Shown piece after piece: positions 37,298-48,278 of a stretch of DNA of 64,000 bases. The DNA is from Endozoicomonas acroporae (GTDB taxonomy: Bacteria; Pseudomonadota; Gammaproteobacteria; Pseudomonadales; Endozoicomonadaceae), in assembly GCF_002864045.1 (NCBI RefSeq), contig NZ_PJPV01000007.1, positions 1 through 64,000 of the forward strand, read 5' to 3'. The notes under the pieces were generated by a model, which made no database searches, was not told where the DNA came from, and saw nothing but the letters and a program-made list of their open reading frames with translations. How positions within the stretch are numbered: the first letter of the stretch is position 1; each line of letters begins with the position of its first letter. The translations under genes and the position numbers were made by a program.

Positions 37298-39325
37298 TAC
37301 GCCGATAGACTTGTAAAGCGCATCCAGTCCCATCTTACCCGCCATTTTTTTGGTTTCCTGGCGGGACGATTCATCAAAGCCGGTATACACCAGGTCTTCC
37401 TGTGGCAACTCATCCAGGAAGCGGCTGGGCAGCGTATCAATGATCTCGCCAAACTGCTTTCTTTGCCCGGCCAGTGTCATGGTCAGTGATTTCCGGGCCC
37501 GGGTAATGCCAACATAAGTAAGACGACGCTCTTCCTCAATATTATCTTCTTCAATACTGGTTCGGTGAGGCAGCAGCTCTTCCTCCATTCCCATCATGAA
37601 GACGTGGGGGTATTCAAGCCCTTTGGAGGCATGGAGAGTCAGTAACTGAACACGGTCGGCATCTTCCTCTTCCTCATTGCGTTCCAGCATATCCCGCAGA
37701 ATCAGCCGGGCAATGGCATCGGCAACCGTTCTGTCTTCATCACCCCGTTCCAGGGTTTGCTGCAGGGCATCCACCAGAAACCAGACATTGGCCATGCGCT
37801 TTTCAGCCTGGGCTGGCGTTGAGGAGTGCTGCATCAGCCAGTTTTCATAATCGCTATCAGCAATCATTTCACGAACCACCTGCATAGGGTCTTCGCTGGT
37901 TTGCAGCCGTCGTGAAACGTCGTCCATCCACCCGGTAAAGCGTCGCAGCCTGTCGACATACTGAGGTGCCAGGTCCTCTGCAAGGGCAGCTTCTCCACAG
38001 GCTTTGTACATACTGATGTGGTGTTTGTTGGCGTAGTTGCCCAGTTTCTCCAGTGTTGATGGCCCAATCTCCCGCTTGGGGGTATTCACCACCCGTAGAA
38101 AGGCGTTGTCATCATCCTGATTAATCAGCAGGCGAAGATAGGCCATGATGTCTTTCACTTCTGCCCGGGCAAAGAACGAGGTGCCGCCATTAATGTGGTA
38201 AGGAATACCATGGTGCTGAAGTTTCAGCTCCAGCAGCCGCGACTGAAAATTTCCCCGATAGAGAACTGCATAATCTTTATAGCTGTTATCGTGGCGAAGT
38301 TTGTGGGCGATGATCTCTGTGGCAATTCGCTCACACTCCATTTCGTCGTTCCGGCATTTAATCACGCGAATTTCATCCCCAACCCCCATCTCACTCCACA
38401 ATGTTTTTTCAAATACATGTGGGTTATTGGCAATCAGGGTATTCGCTGCTTTCAGGATACGGCTGGTAGAACGGTAATTCTGTTCCAGCTTGATCACCTT
38501 TAAGCTGGGATAGTCTTCTTTCAGTTGCGCCAGATTTTCCGGTTTGGCTCCGCGCCAGGCATAAATGGACTGGTCATCATCACCCACGACGGTTAACTTA
38601 CGACGGTCGCCCACCAATCGCCTGACCAGCTCATACTGGGCACCATTGGTGTCCTGGTACTCATCCACCAGCATATAGTGAACTTTGTCCTGCCAGCGTT
38701 GCTGGACCTCCGGATAATGTCTGAACAACTCCACCGGCTTCATGATCAGGTCATCAAAGTCCACTGAGTTATAGGCTTTCAGCATGCGATTATAGTGCTC
38801 ATAAACAATCGCTGCCGTCTGCTCCCAGGGCTGCCTGGCCATCTGTAACGCCTGGGCCGGGGAGACCAGATCATTCTTCCAGTTGGAGATACAGTGCTGG
38901 ATCTGATCCACACCATTATCATCTGCAGACGTGTCCCGCTGCATCAGGTCGGTAATCAGTGATCGGGCATCCTGCTGATCAAAAATCGAAAACCCTGGTT
39001 TATAGCCCAAAATCTGGTACTCACGACGGATAATATTCAGCCCGAGATTATGGAACGTAGAAACCGTCAGTCCGGAAGAGGCCTTGCCTTTCACCAGCTT
39101 GCCAACCCGCTCTTTCATTTCCCGGGCGGCTTTGTTGGTAAAGGTAACGGCCACAATGTTTTTGGCGCTGATACCACACTGTTGAATCAGATAGGCAATT
39201 TTGGTGGTAATAACACTGGTTTTACCACTGCCAGCACCGGCCAGTACCAGCAGGGGAGTATCGATGTATTTTACGGCCTCAGCCTGTCGATCATTGAGTC
39301 TTTGCACGCGTTCTGTTTCAGGCAA
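37295..39325 (-). CDS. rep: ATP-dependent DNA helicase Rep
   Basis: An SF1A 3'-5' helicase that helps replication forks pass obstacles. The 676 residues match Rep (673 in E. coli). All motifs are intact: LAGAGSGKTSVITTKIAYL (I), VAVTFTNKAAREMKERV (Ia), MLVDEYQDTN (II), VVGDDDQSIYAWRGA (III), LEQNYRST (IV), LTLHASKGLEYPHVFMMG (V) and YVGITRARKSLTMT (VI). The sequence LEYPHVFMMGMEE favours Rep over UvrD. The stop codon lies in the end of the 148-bp repeat, so the last residues may be replaced relative to orthologues; the core is unaffected. Confidence 0.96.
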   Translation of the reverse strand: MPETERVQRLNDRQAEAVKYIDTPLLVLAGAGSGKTSVITTKIAYLIQQCGISAKNIVAVTFTNKAAREMKERVGKLVKGKASSGLTVSTFHNLGLNIIRREYQILGYKPGFSIFDQQDARSLITDLMQRDTSADDNGVDQIQHCISNWKNDLVSPAQALQMARQPWEQTAAIVYEHYNRMLKAYNSVDFDDLIMKPVELFRHYPEVQQRWQDKVHYMLVDEYQDTNGAQYELVRRLVGDRRKLTVVGDDDQSIYAWRGAKPENLAQLKEDYPSLKVIKLEQNYRSTSRILKAANTLIANNPHVFEKTLWSEMGVGDEIRVIKCRNDEMECERIATEIIAHKLRHDNSYKDYAVLYRGNFQSRLLELKLQHHGIPYHINGGTSFFARAEVKDIMAYLRLLINQDDDNAFLRVVNTPKREIGPSTLEKLGNYANKHHISMYKACGEAALAEDLAPQYVDRLRRFTGWMDDVSRRLQTSEDPMQVVREMIADSDYENWLMQHSSTPAQAEKRMANVWFLVDALQQTLERGDEDRTVADAIARLILRDMLERNEEEEDADRVQLLTLHASKGLEYPHVFMMGMEEELLPHRTSIEEDNIEEERRLTYVGITRARKSLTMTLAGQRKQFGEIIDTLPSRFLDELPQEDLVYTGFDESSRQETKKMAGKMGLDALYKSIGV

Positions 39326-39489
39326 GTCATGGAAGTTAAGCGTCTCAGTATAACAAGGTTAGGGGAGTGGACGATATGTCTGGTCTTCAGAGCATTGCAT
39401 AGAGGGATTTACTTAAGCCGACTCCCAATCGTCTTTTGATTTACCTTCTTATGATCGCTTTTCGGTGGCAGTATCCCACAACGTCTTTT

Positions 39490-40251
39490 TCAGAGTTTTA
39501 ACCCACCATCCAGTTCTAAAACCCGGCCATTGTAATAATCATTTTCAAAAATAAAACCAACGGTCCGGGCAATCTCTTCCGGGGTACCCATGCGTCCAAC
39601 AGGAATGCCTGCGGTTAACCGGGCTTTGGCTTCTGGCTTCATGCCGCCGGTCATTGCGGTTTCAATAACGCCCGGAGCGACGGCTGCACAACGGATGCCG
39701 TATTTGGCCAGCTCTTTGGACCAGGTCACGGTCATGGCTGAGACACCGGCCTTGGCTGCGGAGTAGTTGCTTTGTCCAAAGTTCCCTTCTCGGGCAATGC
39801 TGGCGATATTGACGATGACGCCCTCTGAGCCACTGTCAATCATGCTGGCGGCCACTTCACGGCCGCAGAGGAAGACGCCAGTGAGGTTAACATTGATTAC
39901 GGACTGCCATTTGTCGAAGGAGAGTTTGTCGGTCACTTTGCCATCTTTGGCTTTGATCAGCAGGCCATCTCTGAGAATACCGGCGTTGTTGACCAGGCCA
40001 TTCAATGGGCCGAGTTCTGCATAGGCTTTCTGAACAGCCGCTTCAACCTGAGCTTCTTCAGCAACATTGACTGGGAGTGCTATCGCGTTAACCCCTTTTG
40101 AACGACAGAGTTCCTCTGCCTGATAAAGTTCGGGAGTATCAAGGTCCATAAGACCCATATTGGCACCACGCTCTGCAAACCAGTTGGCCATTGCCAGACC
40201 AAGTCCTCTGGCAGCACCGGTGATCAGGATATTTTTATTTTTGATGTTCAT
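39490..40251 (-). CDS. FabG-like short-chain dehydrogenase/reductase
   Basis: The 253-residue protein is a classical SDR that uses NAD(P)H. The cofactor motif GAARGLGLA is at residues 12-20, NNAG at about 88, and the catalytic Ser-Tyr-Lys as IASIAREGN with YSAAK (about residues 152-170). The C-terminal GTPEEIARTVGFIFEND and VLELDGGLKL are as in 3-oxoacyl-ACP reductases and acetoacetyl-CoA reductases. An Asp at the end of strand 2 (MDLD) suggests NAD preference. No fatty-acid gene is adjacent, so the substrate cannot be fixed. Confidence 0.85.
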   Translation of the reverse strand: MNIKNKNILITGAARGLGLAMANWFAERGANMGLMDLDTPELYQAEELCRSKGVNAIALPVNVAEEAQVEAAVQKAYAELGPLNGLVNNAGILRDGLLIKAKDGKVTDKLSFDKWQSVINVNLTGVFLCGREVAASMIDSGSEGVIVNIASIAREGNFGQSNYSAAKAGVSAMTVTWSKELAKYGIRCAAVAPGVIETAMTGGMKPEAKARLTAGIPVGRMGTPEEIARTVGFIFENDYYNGRVLELDGGLKL

Positions 40252-40458
40252 GATTGTTCTTATGCTTTATTGGTAGAAGGTATACTGATCATCCTGAAAC
40301 GAATGTGAATAAAAGACAATAATTTATAATAAGAGAATCCTTTCTTTGGAGAAGCGGGCAGGACAGAACCCGACTTACTGGTCGGTCGGATTTTTTGGTG
40401 AGGCCGGTGTACCAAGGCAAGAAGTTTTTTTCATTAAGGGGCGAGTACAACCTTCCTG

Positions 40459-41613
40459 CTACCTGCGATCAGGAAATCCCTTCCTGGGAACAAAATCAGG
40501 GTTTAGCTCAGGGGGTGGATCAGCAGCATCGCGGGATTGTTCAACAAACTGCCATAATGCCTCGGACAGTTGTTGTACCTGGGTTGTTCTCAGAAATATT
40601 TGCAGTTCTTTTATAAACACCTGATCTAGCGTTAGACAATCACGTGTCAGTGGTGGCGGCGAATCCCACGGGTGAGCGACCCTTCCCCACAGTATATTGC
40701 CAGTGACTCCTTCCGATTTAAGGAAATTTAAGAATTTATTTCTCTGGTCGTTAATGGTTTCAATTGATCTACGATCGACCTTATGAAATAACAATTCAAG
40801 AATGACGTTCTCTTTGTATCCATTGGGGCTCCTCCAGCCAGCCTCAGGGCTTACATAATAAGTACCAGAGCAGAGCCTTGTTGCATAGTAAGGAAAAGAG
40901 CAGGTCCGGTTTTCCCTGAGCATGTCGCATATCTCAATCCATTGTTTGACTCTTTCGTCATCTGGATTGTTGGCCTGCATCCGGTTCAGTTGATCTCTCA
41001 AATGTTGCGCATTGTTTTCCCCGAAAATCTCAATCAAGGCGTCTTCATTGCTGTGTGGGCCCAGTTCTTTTCTCCAGACATAATCAGCAGGGTCTTTTGG
41101 CAGGTTGATATATGAACGAAAACGTTCTGACCCGGAATTCGGGCTATCACCATGACATTCAAGAATTTGTCCAAGCCCCCGTTCAAAGAATTCACGGATG
41201 CTGCCCTCAGCCACTAAGTTATTTCTTAACATATTGGGTTTGATTTCTGTGTCCGTAATACGCCATCTGCGAGTCCACCGGGGAAATTGCAAGCGTGCTT
41301 TGAGGATGGTTCCATATTCTCGTTCACCATCCAGCAAATTCCGACTGAAAATCTGAACTTTGAGAGGCATGTGATCGGGATCATCGAATTTCCTGAGTTC
41401 CTGAGCAGCAGAAACCTGGTGCCCGCAAAAGCGTTTTGAGGATTCTGGCGGGTTATGGGTTGTTGCCGGATCAACCGTTGCTGCCGGACCGGGGGCTGGA
41501 TTAACAGTGGAAGTATGCATCGTGTAAGGTTCTCCGTATTTTCTGCCCGAGGCAGTCTGGATTAGATCCTGATAATTGTCTGGCGCTGCTCTAAAATTTC
41601 TTGGACAGTTCAT
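40459..41613 (-). CDS. Hypothetical protein, 384 aa, effector-like
   Basis: No known domain was recognised. The first 60 residues are Pro/Thr/Ala-rich and disordered-looking (STVNPAPGPAATVDPATTHN). The rest is polar, Arg-rich and mixed in structure, with WRITDTEI, a helical region (IEIFGENNAQHLRDQLNRMQ) and a C-terminal helix. There is no signal peptide or membrane segment. ATG 41613 gives 384 residues. ATG 41520, with GGAG 11 bases upstream, gives 353 and fits the disordered N-terminus well. Either could be right. Confidence 0.55.
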   Translation of the reverse strand: MNCPRNFRAAPDNYQDLIQTASGRKYGEPYTMHTSTVNPAPGPAATVDPATTHNPPESSKRFCGHQVSAAQELRKFDDPDHMPLKVQIFSRNLLDGEREYGTILKARLQFPRWTRRWRITDTEIKPNMLRNNLVAEGSIREFFERGLGQILECHGDSPNSGSERFRSYINLPKDPADYVWRKELGPHSNEDALIEIFGENNAQHLRDQLNRMQANNPDDERVKQWIEICDMLRENRTCSFPYYATRLCSGTYYVSPEAGWRSPNGYKENVILELLFHKVDRRSIETINDQRNKFLNFLKSEGVTGNILWGRVAHPWDSPPPLTRDCLTLDQVFIKELQIFLRTTQVQQLSEALWQFVEQSRDAADPPPELNPDFVPRKGFPDRR

Positions 41614-41765
41614 TGAGTCGATTGGTTCCTGCCTTTTGGAATTTCGGACGGTTGTTTGGACTTTTGGCTGAGTGAGAATGCTGAAAGTGCCATGTAGGTT
41701 CGCCAGCCGCTGGTTGCCATGGCCAAAGCTGATTTAAGGTGCTTGATGCCACTGTGCGACCACCC

Positions 41766-41794
41766 TTGAAAAAAAACGACACTGCCTTTATATA
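41766..41794 (+). promoter_or_regulatory. Sigma-70-type promoter for fxsA
   Basis: TTGAAA (41766-41771) and TATATA (41789-41794) are separated by 17 bases, close to consensus. Transcription would start near 41801, leaving a leader of about 20 bases before the fxsA ATG. Confidence 0.6.
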
Positions 41795-41823
41795 GGAGGC
41801 TCCAATGATTAACGGGGCCTCTT

Positions 41824-42321
41824 ATGCGCTTCCTCTCTGTGCTATTTATTCTTTTACCCATTCTGGAAATGGTGGTGCTGATTAAAGTGGGCAGTATCAT
41901 CGGAGCCTGGAATGCGGTTGCCCTGGTTATTCTGTCGGTATTTATTGGCATCGAAGTGATTCGCCGCCGGGGCTTCAGAACCACATTAAGAGCCCGGCAG
42001 AAGATGGCGGCAGGTGAACTGCCCGCTATGGAAATGCTGGAAAACCTGGCTATTGCCCTGGGTGGTCTGCTGCTGTTGATCCCCGGTTTTATCACTGATT
42101 TTCTGGGGGTATTCCTGTTGATTCCACCGGTTCGTCAGCTGCTGATCCGCCGCTGGCTGAAAGTGAGCGGGGTCAAGGTGCAGCAAACCAATATTTATGA
42201 GGCTGAGTATCGTCGTGAGCCATCATGGCGTCATGATCAAACCCATCTCAACCACACCATTGATGGGGACTATACCCGGGAAAATGATGATGGCCGTTCC
42301 GGAAGCCAAAAGCGCCATTAA
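41824..42321 (+). CDS. fxsA: FxsA family membrane protein
   Basis: A small inner-membrane protein named for suppressing F-plasmid exclusion of phage T7 in E. coli; its normal role is unknown. The 165 residues show the family build: a first helix (LSVLFILLPILEMVVLIKVG) with the Glu, a second helix after GAWNAV, the cytoplasmic RRRGFRTTLRARQKMAAGE, and two helices around GGLLLLIPGFITDFLGVFLL. The tail is polar. fxsA next to groES-groEL is conserved in gammaproteobacteria. A GGAGG-ATG pair at 41796-41807 is out of frame and probably outside the transcript. Confidence 0.88.
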   Translation: MRFLSVLFILLPILEMVVLIKVGSIIGAWNAVALVILSVFIGIEVIRRRGFRTTLRARQKMAAGELPAMEMLENLAIALGGLLLLIPGFITDFLGVFLLIPPVRQLLIRRWLKVSGVKVQQTNIYEAEYRREPSWRHDQTHLNHTIDGDYTRENDDGRSGSQKRH

Positions 42322-42421
42322 TTGATAAGCCTTGATTTCCGGGCATATAACGAATTTTTCACTCTTTCTTGAGTTTAGAGCCTCAGTTTTGTGGAAAAGT
42401 CAGTTTTTTTTCCATCTGCCT

Positions 42422-42449
42422 CTTGAAAACTGTGCCAGCTACCCATACT
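42422..42449 (+). promoter_or_regulatory. Sigma-32 heat-shock promoter of groES-groEL
   Basis: CTTGAAA at 42422-42428 and CCCATACT at 42442-42449 are 13 bases apart. This fits the sigma-32 consensus (CTTGAAA, 11-16 bases, CCCATNT). It is about 210 bases upstream of groES. Confidence 0.85.
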
Positions 42450-42659
42450 AAGGGGAACACCTGATAAAACTTCGGCATGGCCTTGAGCTGTTAATAAAGG
42501 CCTGTGCCAAAGTAAACTTCATCCCGGGTGCAAACCAGGGAGGTTCGGGTAAACCGGGCCATAGTGAAGCGATAGTGCATCGTTTTACTGCCATTACGTT
42601 GATAGCGAGCAGCCTGTAAAAGGTTGCACGGCATAAGCAAACTGTTGGAGAAAGAATCG

Positions 42660-42953
42660 ATGAAAATCCGTCCGTTGCGTGATCGCGTGGTCGTTCGTCG
42701 TGTCGAAGAAGAAACTACCTCTGCTGGTGGTATCGTACTGCCAGGTTCTGCCGCTGAAAAGCCTAACCAGGGCATTGTGGTTGCAGTCGGCGATGGCGTG
42801 TTTCTGGACAATGGTGAAAAGCGTCCTGTTGGCGTTAACGTTGGTGACAAGGTTATCTTCGGCAAGTATGCAGACTCAAACACCGTGAAGATTGACGGTG
42901 AAGAGTTGATCATTCTGTCTGAAAGCGACATTTCCGCCGTTCTGGAAGGCTGA
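42660..42953 (+). CDS. groES: Co-chaperonin GroES
   Basis: GroES forms the seven-subunit lid of the GroEL cage. ATG 42660 has TTGGAG 9 bases upstream and gives the standard 97 residues ([14 protein letters not shown]). The mobile loop that binds GroEL is [16 protein letters not shown] (residues 17-32), and the roof-loop and C-terminal strands are normal ([18 protein letters not shown]). groEL follows after 61 bases. Transcription is from the sigma-32 promoter upstream. Confidence 0.97.
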   Translation: MKIRPLRDRVVVRRVEEETTSAGGIVLPGSAAEKPNQGIVVAVGDGVFLDNGEKRPVGVNVGDKVIFGKYADSNTVKIDGEELIILSESDISAVLEG

Positions 42954-42996
42954 TTGTCAGGCAATCACACGGTATTTTTCCGATTTCACAAAATAG

Positions 42997-44658
<1,662 letters not shown>

Positions 44659-44706
44659 TGCGACGAGAGTCGTGCAGGTAGCTAGCCTGACTGGGTTACA
44701 CCGCAA

Positions 44707-44739
44707 ACGACCACTCACTTATCGAGTGTCTGGTCGTTC
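44707..44739 (+). terminator. Hairpin after groEL
   Basis: AACGACCA-CTC pairs with GAGTGTCTGGTCGTT about 50 bases after the groEL stop. There is no good T-run, so it may act as a terminator or as an mRNA-end stabiliser. Confidence 0.5.
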
Positions 44740-45145
44740 CACCTCCAGTAGAAAATAGCATGTCAATCTAACCGGTATCCGGTCTGAATCATGACCGAAT
44801 ACTGGTCTCTCTCTTATAAAAATGGACTTAGACCTAAAATTGACTGGATCGAAAAACGTTCATTAAATGGATTATTAAAAGACACCGATGGCCGCTGAAG
44901 GTGGTTTTTAGTCATCTCATCAGTACATATGGAACACAGAGTAGAGTCTGCTTCTTCAACTCCACGGGAGAAGGCCTGCCCTGAAGCACCAGGCTTAGAA
45001 ATAGTAACATCCTGAACAGAAAGAAATTTCAGAATCTGCTGGTAATTGAAAGTAAGTAATAAGGCTATGCATTGAAGTATTGAATAACTGAACTAAAGCA
45101 TAAGATCACGTCCTCTTGTAAAAGTTCCTCCTTGATATTACCCAT
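44740..45145. other. Intergenic region, nothing recognised
   Basis: About 400 bases between groEL and the convergent Arg-rich gene. No plausible gene, RNA or repeat was seen. Short frames here look random. Confidence 0.4.
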
Positions 45146-46270
45146 TCAATATTTATTTGTAACCTTGCATAATTCATGATTAAAAGGATTGGTACATGCG
45201 ATAGCCAAGCAAGCGGGGTCTTTGCGAAGCTCGCTACGGCGCTTCCTTCGGTATTCCCTGAGGTACTCTCTCTGGCGCTCCCTTTTGCGTATCTTATCGC
45301 TCTCCAGCTTGGCAGGATCTTTCATACGCTCCATCATGCGCTTTCTCATCCGTTTTGAGTAGCCGGGATCATTCTGGTAACGCTTCTGCATGTTCTCTCT
45401 CATGCGCTTCCTCATGCGTTCTGCGAAATCGGGATCATTCTGGTAACGCTCCCTCCGCAGCCTGTTATTGCGTTCAACATAAACGGGATCTTTGAGACGC
45501 TCCCTTTGGCGCTCCCTTATGCGTTCTGCGTAATCGGGATCATTGCGATAACGCTCCCTTTGTTTCTCCCTCTGGCGTTCTGCGTAAGCTGAATTATTCC
45601 GATAATGTCTCCTTCTTTGGTATGTCCTGATGCGCTTTGAGTGATCAGGATAATTCTGATAGCTCTTTTGGTGCTCAACTGCTGAAGTGTTATCACTAAC
45701 ATCTTCTACTGCCTGGTTCGTTTGATTATCAATTGTCGTCTGGTTCTGGTTATGCAGGTTAACTACAGTAACTGGCCCTGAATTTTGTGGGTTAGAGAAC
45801 ATATCAGGAAGATTAGTTAACTGATAATCCGGGGCAGAATGGCTCGGTGGCATTGGCTCGTTAACCTCAAGCTCGCTCCCCAATCTGCATAGCAGCTGAG
45901 TAAGGGGGGTGTCTGGCGTTGAAAGTAGCGCATCCTCTAAGGGGTTAGTGTCAGAATGACAAAAAGAATATTCATTTAGTTCTGACTGTGGAACCTCAGA
46001 AATATCAGTTCCATGAGGGGCTTCCTGATCGGCATGAGTTAGAAATGCAATATTATATTTATTCAATGACCCAAATGGATCAAGGTTATTGTTGTGGCTG
46101 TCTGATTGACTATGGTAAACATGAAAAGGAGTGCTCAGTACCTGAACAGATATCCCTTGATACGTCGGCTGTTGTTCATTTTGGGTATCTTGGTGCTTTG
46201 GTTCTTGTGAGCTCATATAAGGCTCGCCAAAAGCAACCTCGAATGGCAGTAATTGAGTAAAGTGATCCAT
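45146..46270 (-). CDS. Arg-rich tandem-repeat protein, 374 aa
   Basis: The first 200 residues are polar with many Gln, Asn, Ser and His, and match the fragment at 11757-12110. From about residue 210 to 350 the protein is made of units of roughly 17-22 residues with the pattern RYxNDPxYAERxRxRxRE (for example RYRNDPDYAERIRERQRER, RYQNDPDFAERMRKRMREN). These would form long, highly charged helices. The end has four Cys/His (CLAIACTNPFNHELC) that could bind a metal. The repeat resembles Arg-rich helical repeats of eukaryotic DNA-binding proteins such as STPR (recalled only). A nucleic-acid-binding or host-directed role is inferred. Confidence 0.65.
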   Translation of the reverse strand: MDHFTQLLPFEVAFGEPYMSSQEPKHQDTQNEQQPTYQGISVQVLSTPFHVYHSQSDSHNNNLDPFGSLNKYNIAFLTHADQEAPHGTDISEVPQSELNEYSFCHSDTNPLEDALLSTPDTPLTQLLCRLGSELEVNEPMPPSHSAPDYQLTNLPDMFSNPQNSGPVTVVNLHNQNQTTIDNQTNQAVEDVSDNTSAVEHQKSYQNYPDHSKRIRTYQRRRHYRNNSAYAERQREKQRERYRNDPDYAERIRERQRERLKDPVYVERNNRLRRERYQNDPDFAERMRKRMRENMQKRYQNDPGYSKRMRKRMMERMKDPAKLESDKIRKRERQREYLREYRRKRRSELRKDPACLAIACTNPFNHELCKVTNKY

Positions 46271-46553
46271 TGAATTATCAAATTATTGAATTCCAGTTTA
46301 AGACATTTCCTTTTTGTATTAGTTTCTCTCATAAACACTCTATCCAATAATTATTTCAGACAAATATAATTATTTTTTATAGCTATTAGTAATATCTTCG
46401 ATGCGGATGGCTTCTCTCATATCGTGGGAAACTTTACGATCATCGATCTTGCTTATGCGCACCTCAAAAACTGAGGTGCCGTATTAAGAAATGTGATGTG
46501 ATGCAGGGTAATAGCTCGTATCGGGTATCAGTATCACGTAAACGTAGGCTTTT

Positions 46554-47963
46554 TTATCTGGCCTTAATCGATTTAATGCGATGCAGTTTAATGGGCATTG
46601 TGATGCTGCCCCCGGCAGATCGCACCTTCAGTAACAGTCTTTCGCGCTCGACGCCAAGCAGTTCTCCGCTGAAACGTTTCGACGGTTCGACATAAACCTC
46701 TAACCAGGCACCAATATGATTTGGTAACTCATAGATTGGAATGTCCCTGGACTGCTGGTTCAGTAATTCCGGTTCCTGATTGGTTGCAGGCAGTTCATCA
46801 ACAAAGAAGTAGGTTTTGGATGCTTCTCCATGGGCGGGCTGAGACTGCCACTCTTTCTTGCTATTTGCATTGGTATTCCCGGAAGAGGGTTCCGTCATGT
46901 CCATATCATATGAATCCTCTGCTGGGCCAAATTGCCCCGGGGTGATGATTTCAAAAGGAGAGACGGGGCTGTTGTTCACCAGCAGAGTGAGACCAAATGA
47001 TGAAACCCAGAGCTCAGTGTCATAGACAGAAAAGGCCTGAGGATGGAAGTTGGGGGGGAAATGCGCCTTGATGGTGACTGTGTCAGGATTCTTCAGAAAG
47101 TTGATGTAGGCATTTTTCATCGCTTCATTCGGAACAATGCCTGCTTTATGGAAGTAAAAGCTGTCTGGTAGGTTGATTAGACGGTTAATGTATGCGTTTT
47201 TGGAAATGCCTGAGCTATTGGCACAATGCTGGCTGCTCATCCTGATCAGGCCCTCATCCTGATAGGTCAGTTCAGCATTGGTCAGGGAGGGTATTTGCAT
47301 AAAGTCGTTGATAACAGGAGACTCTTTTTTGTAAAAGCTTGCCTGTAGTGATGCCTTGTATAGATTTGTGGCGCTGATACCCAACCGAAAAAACATTTTC
47401 TGATTTTCGGGGGTGTATTTATATTCCCAGAAATGTCTGTCAATGAGTGTAGCAATGCCCATCTGTTGAAATTCATTCAGGCCGACAATATATTCAATTC
47501 CACAGGTAGGTTCTACAATGCCGCTCAGCTCTTGTTTGAGTAGTAACTGGCGTTGATCATTGAATAAGGAATAAAACTCTTCATTACCCTCCAGTGGCAG
47601 TTGAATTCCATCATACTGGACGCGCAGGGAATCAGGCAGCTCTGAGAGTTCTCCATTGCTGACATCATACACTGTCTTCATCATTGTCAAAGTGCTTGGG
47701 AAAACAACGGTTAATCTTTTTATAGTGATTGGGGTTTTGAACGTTTTTTTAGGTGTTAATGTTATTTTTGTTATTGATACTTTGCCAGTTATATGAACAT
47801 TAACGGTATCAAATTCAACTTCTGCGTAATGAGATGTTACAGGTTTGTATTTGTCTATTGCTTGTATTAATTGGGTTTCAGCATAAAATTTAAATCCAAA
47901 CCATGCGGCAGGAGCAATAAGAAAAAAAGGTATTAAGAATGATTTGATCAAGAAGTTAATCAT
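46554..47963 (-). CDS. Hypothetical membrane-anchored protein, 469 aa
   Basis: An N-terminal hydrophobic segment (residues 4-23, FLIKSFLIPFFLIAPAAWFG) would anchor it in the inner membrane with the rest in the periplasm. The body is beta-rich (VNVHITGKVSITKITLTPKK), as in AsmA- or DUF945-like envelope proteins, but I cannot assign it to either. A polar linker (about residues 355-410) leads to a compact C-terminal beta domain (HIGAWLEVYVEPSKRFSGEL) that resembles a small barrel. Two Cys at about 156 and 256 may pair. No neighbours suggest a pathway. Confidence 0.6.
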   Translation of the reverse strand: MINFLIKSFLIPFFLIAPAAWFGFKFYAETQLIQAIDKYKPVTSHYAEVEFDTVNVHITGKVSITKITLTPKKTFKTPITIKRLTVVFPSTLTMMKTVYDVSNGELSELPDSLRVQYDGIQLPLEGNEEFYSLFNDQRQLLLKQELSGIVEPTCGIEYIVGLNEFQQMGIATLIDRHFWEYKYTPENQKMFFRLGISATNLYKASLQASFYKKESPVINDFMQIPSLTNAELTYQDEGLIRMSSQHCANSSGISKNAYINRLINLPDSFYFHKAGIVPNEAMKNAYINFLKNPDTVTIKAHFPPNFHPQAFSVYDTELWVSSFGLTLLVNNSPVSPFEIITPGQFGPAEDSYDMDMTEPSSGNTNANSKKEWQSQPAHGEASKTYFFVDELPATNQEPELLNQQSRDIPIYELPNHIGAWLEVYVEPSKRFSGELLGVERERLLLKVRSAGGSITMPIKLHRIKSIKAR

Positions 47964-48278
47964 AGGCTTACCTGAATTCGGTATTGCTACGTAAGGTGAT
48001 CATCTGATGATGATTCACTCCTTTATAAAAATATGTTCTTGATCTTTTTGTTTATCAAGTAGTGAGTGCTTTATTTTTAATTGGCTGTATGAGGTGCTGA
48101 GCAAGTGTCACATTTTGAATTTTTTCTGGTTTCTGTATGTTGCTTGTCAAAAAAACAAATGTTTCTAATATTTTGTTTTTTATAATATTGTTATATTCAT
48201 CGTAAAGGGCTGGCATGTTTTAAACTAACTTATTAATGGACTCTTAACTTAATCAATGTTGATTGAAAAGGATTTTCT
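47964..48278. other. A/T-rich divergent intergenic region
   Basis: About 315 bases between divergent genes at 46554 (minus) and 48279 (plus). It is A/T-rich, with several TTTTT and TATAATATTG-like stretches that could serve as promoters. AAGGA eight bases before ATG 48279 is the ribosome site of the plus gene. Confidence 0.4.

Noticed and set aside
41591-41782. 63-codon minus-strand frame upstream of the 40459 gene
   Set aside because: It overlaps the start of the neighbouring gene in another frame and covers the fxsA promoter; composition is random.
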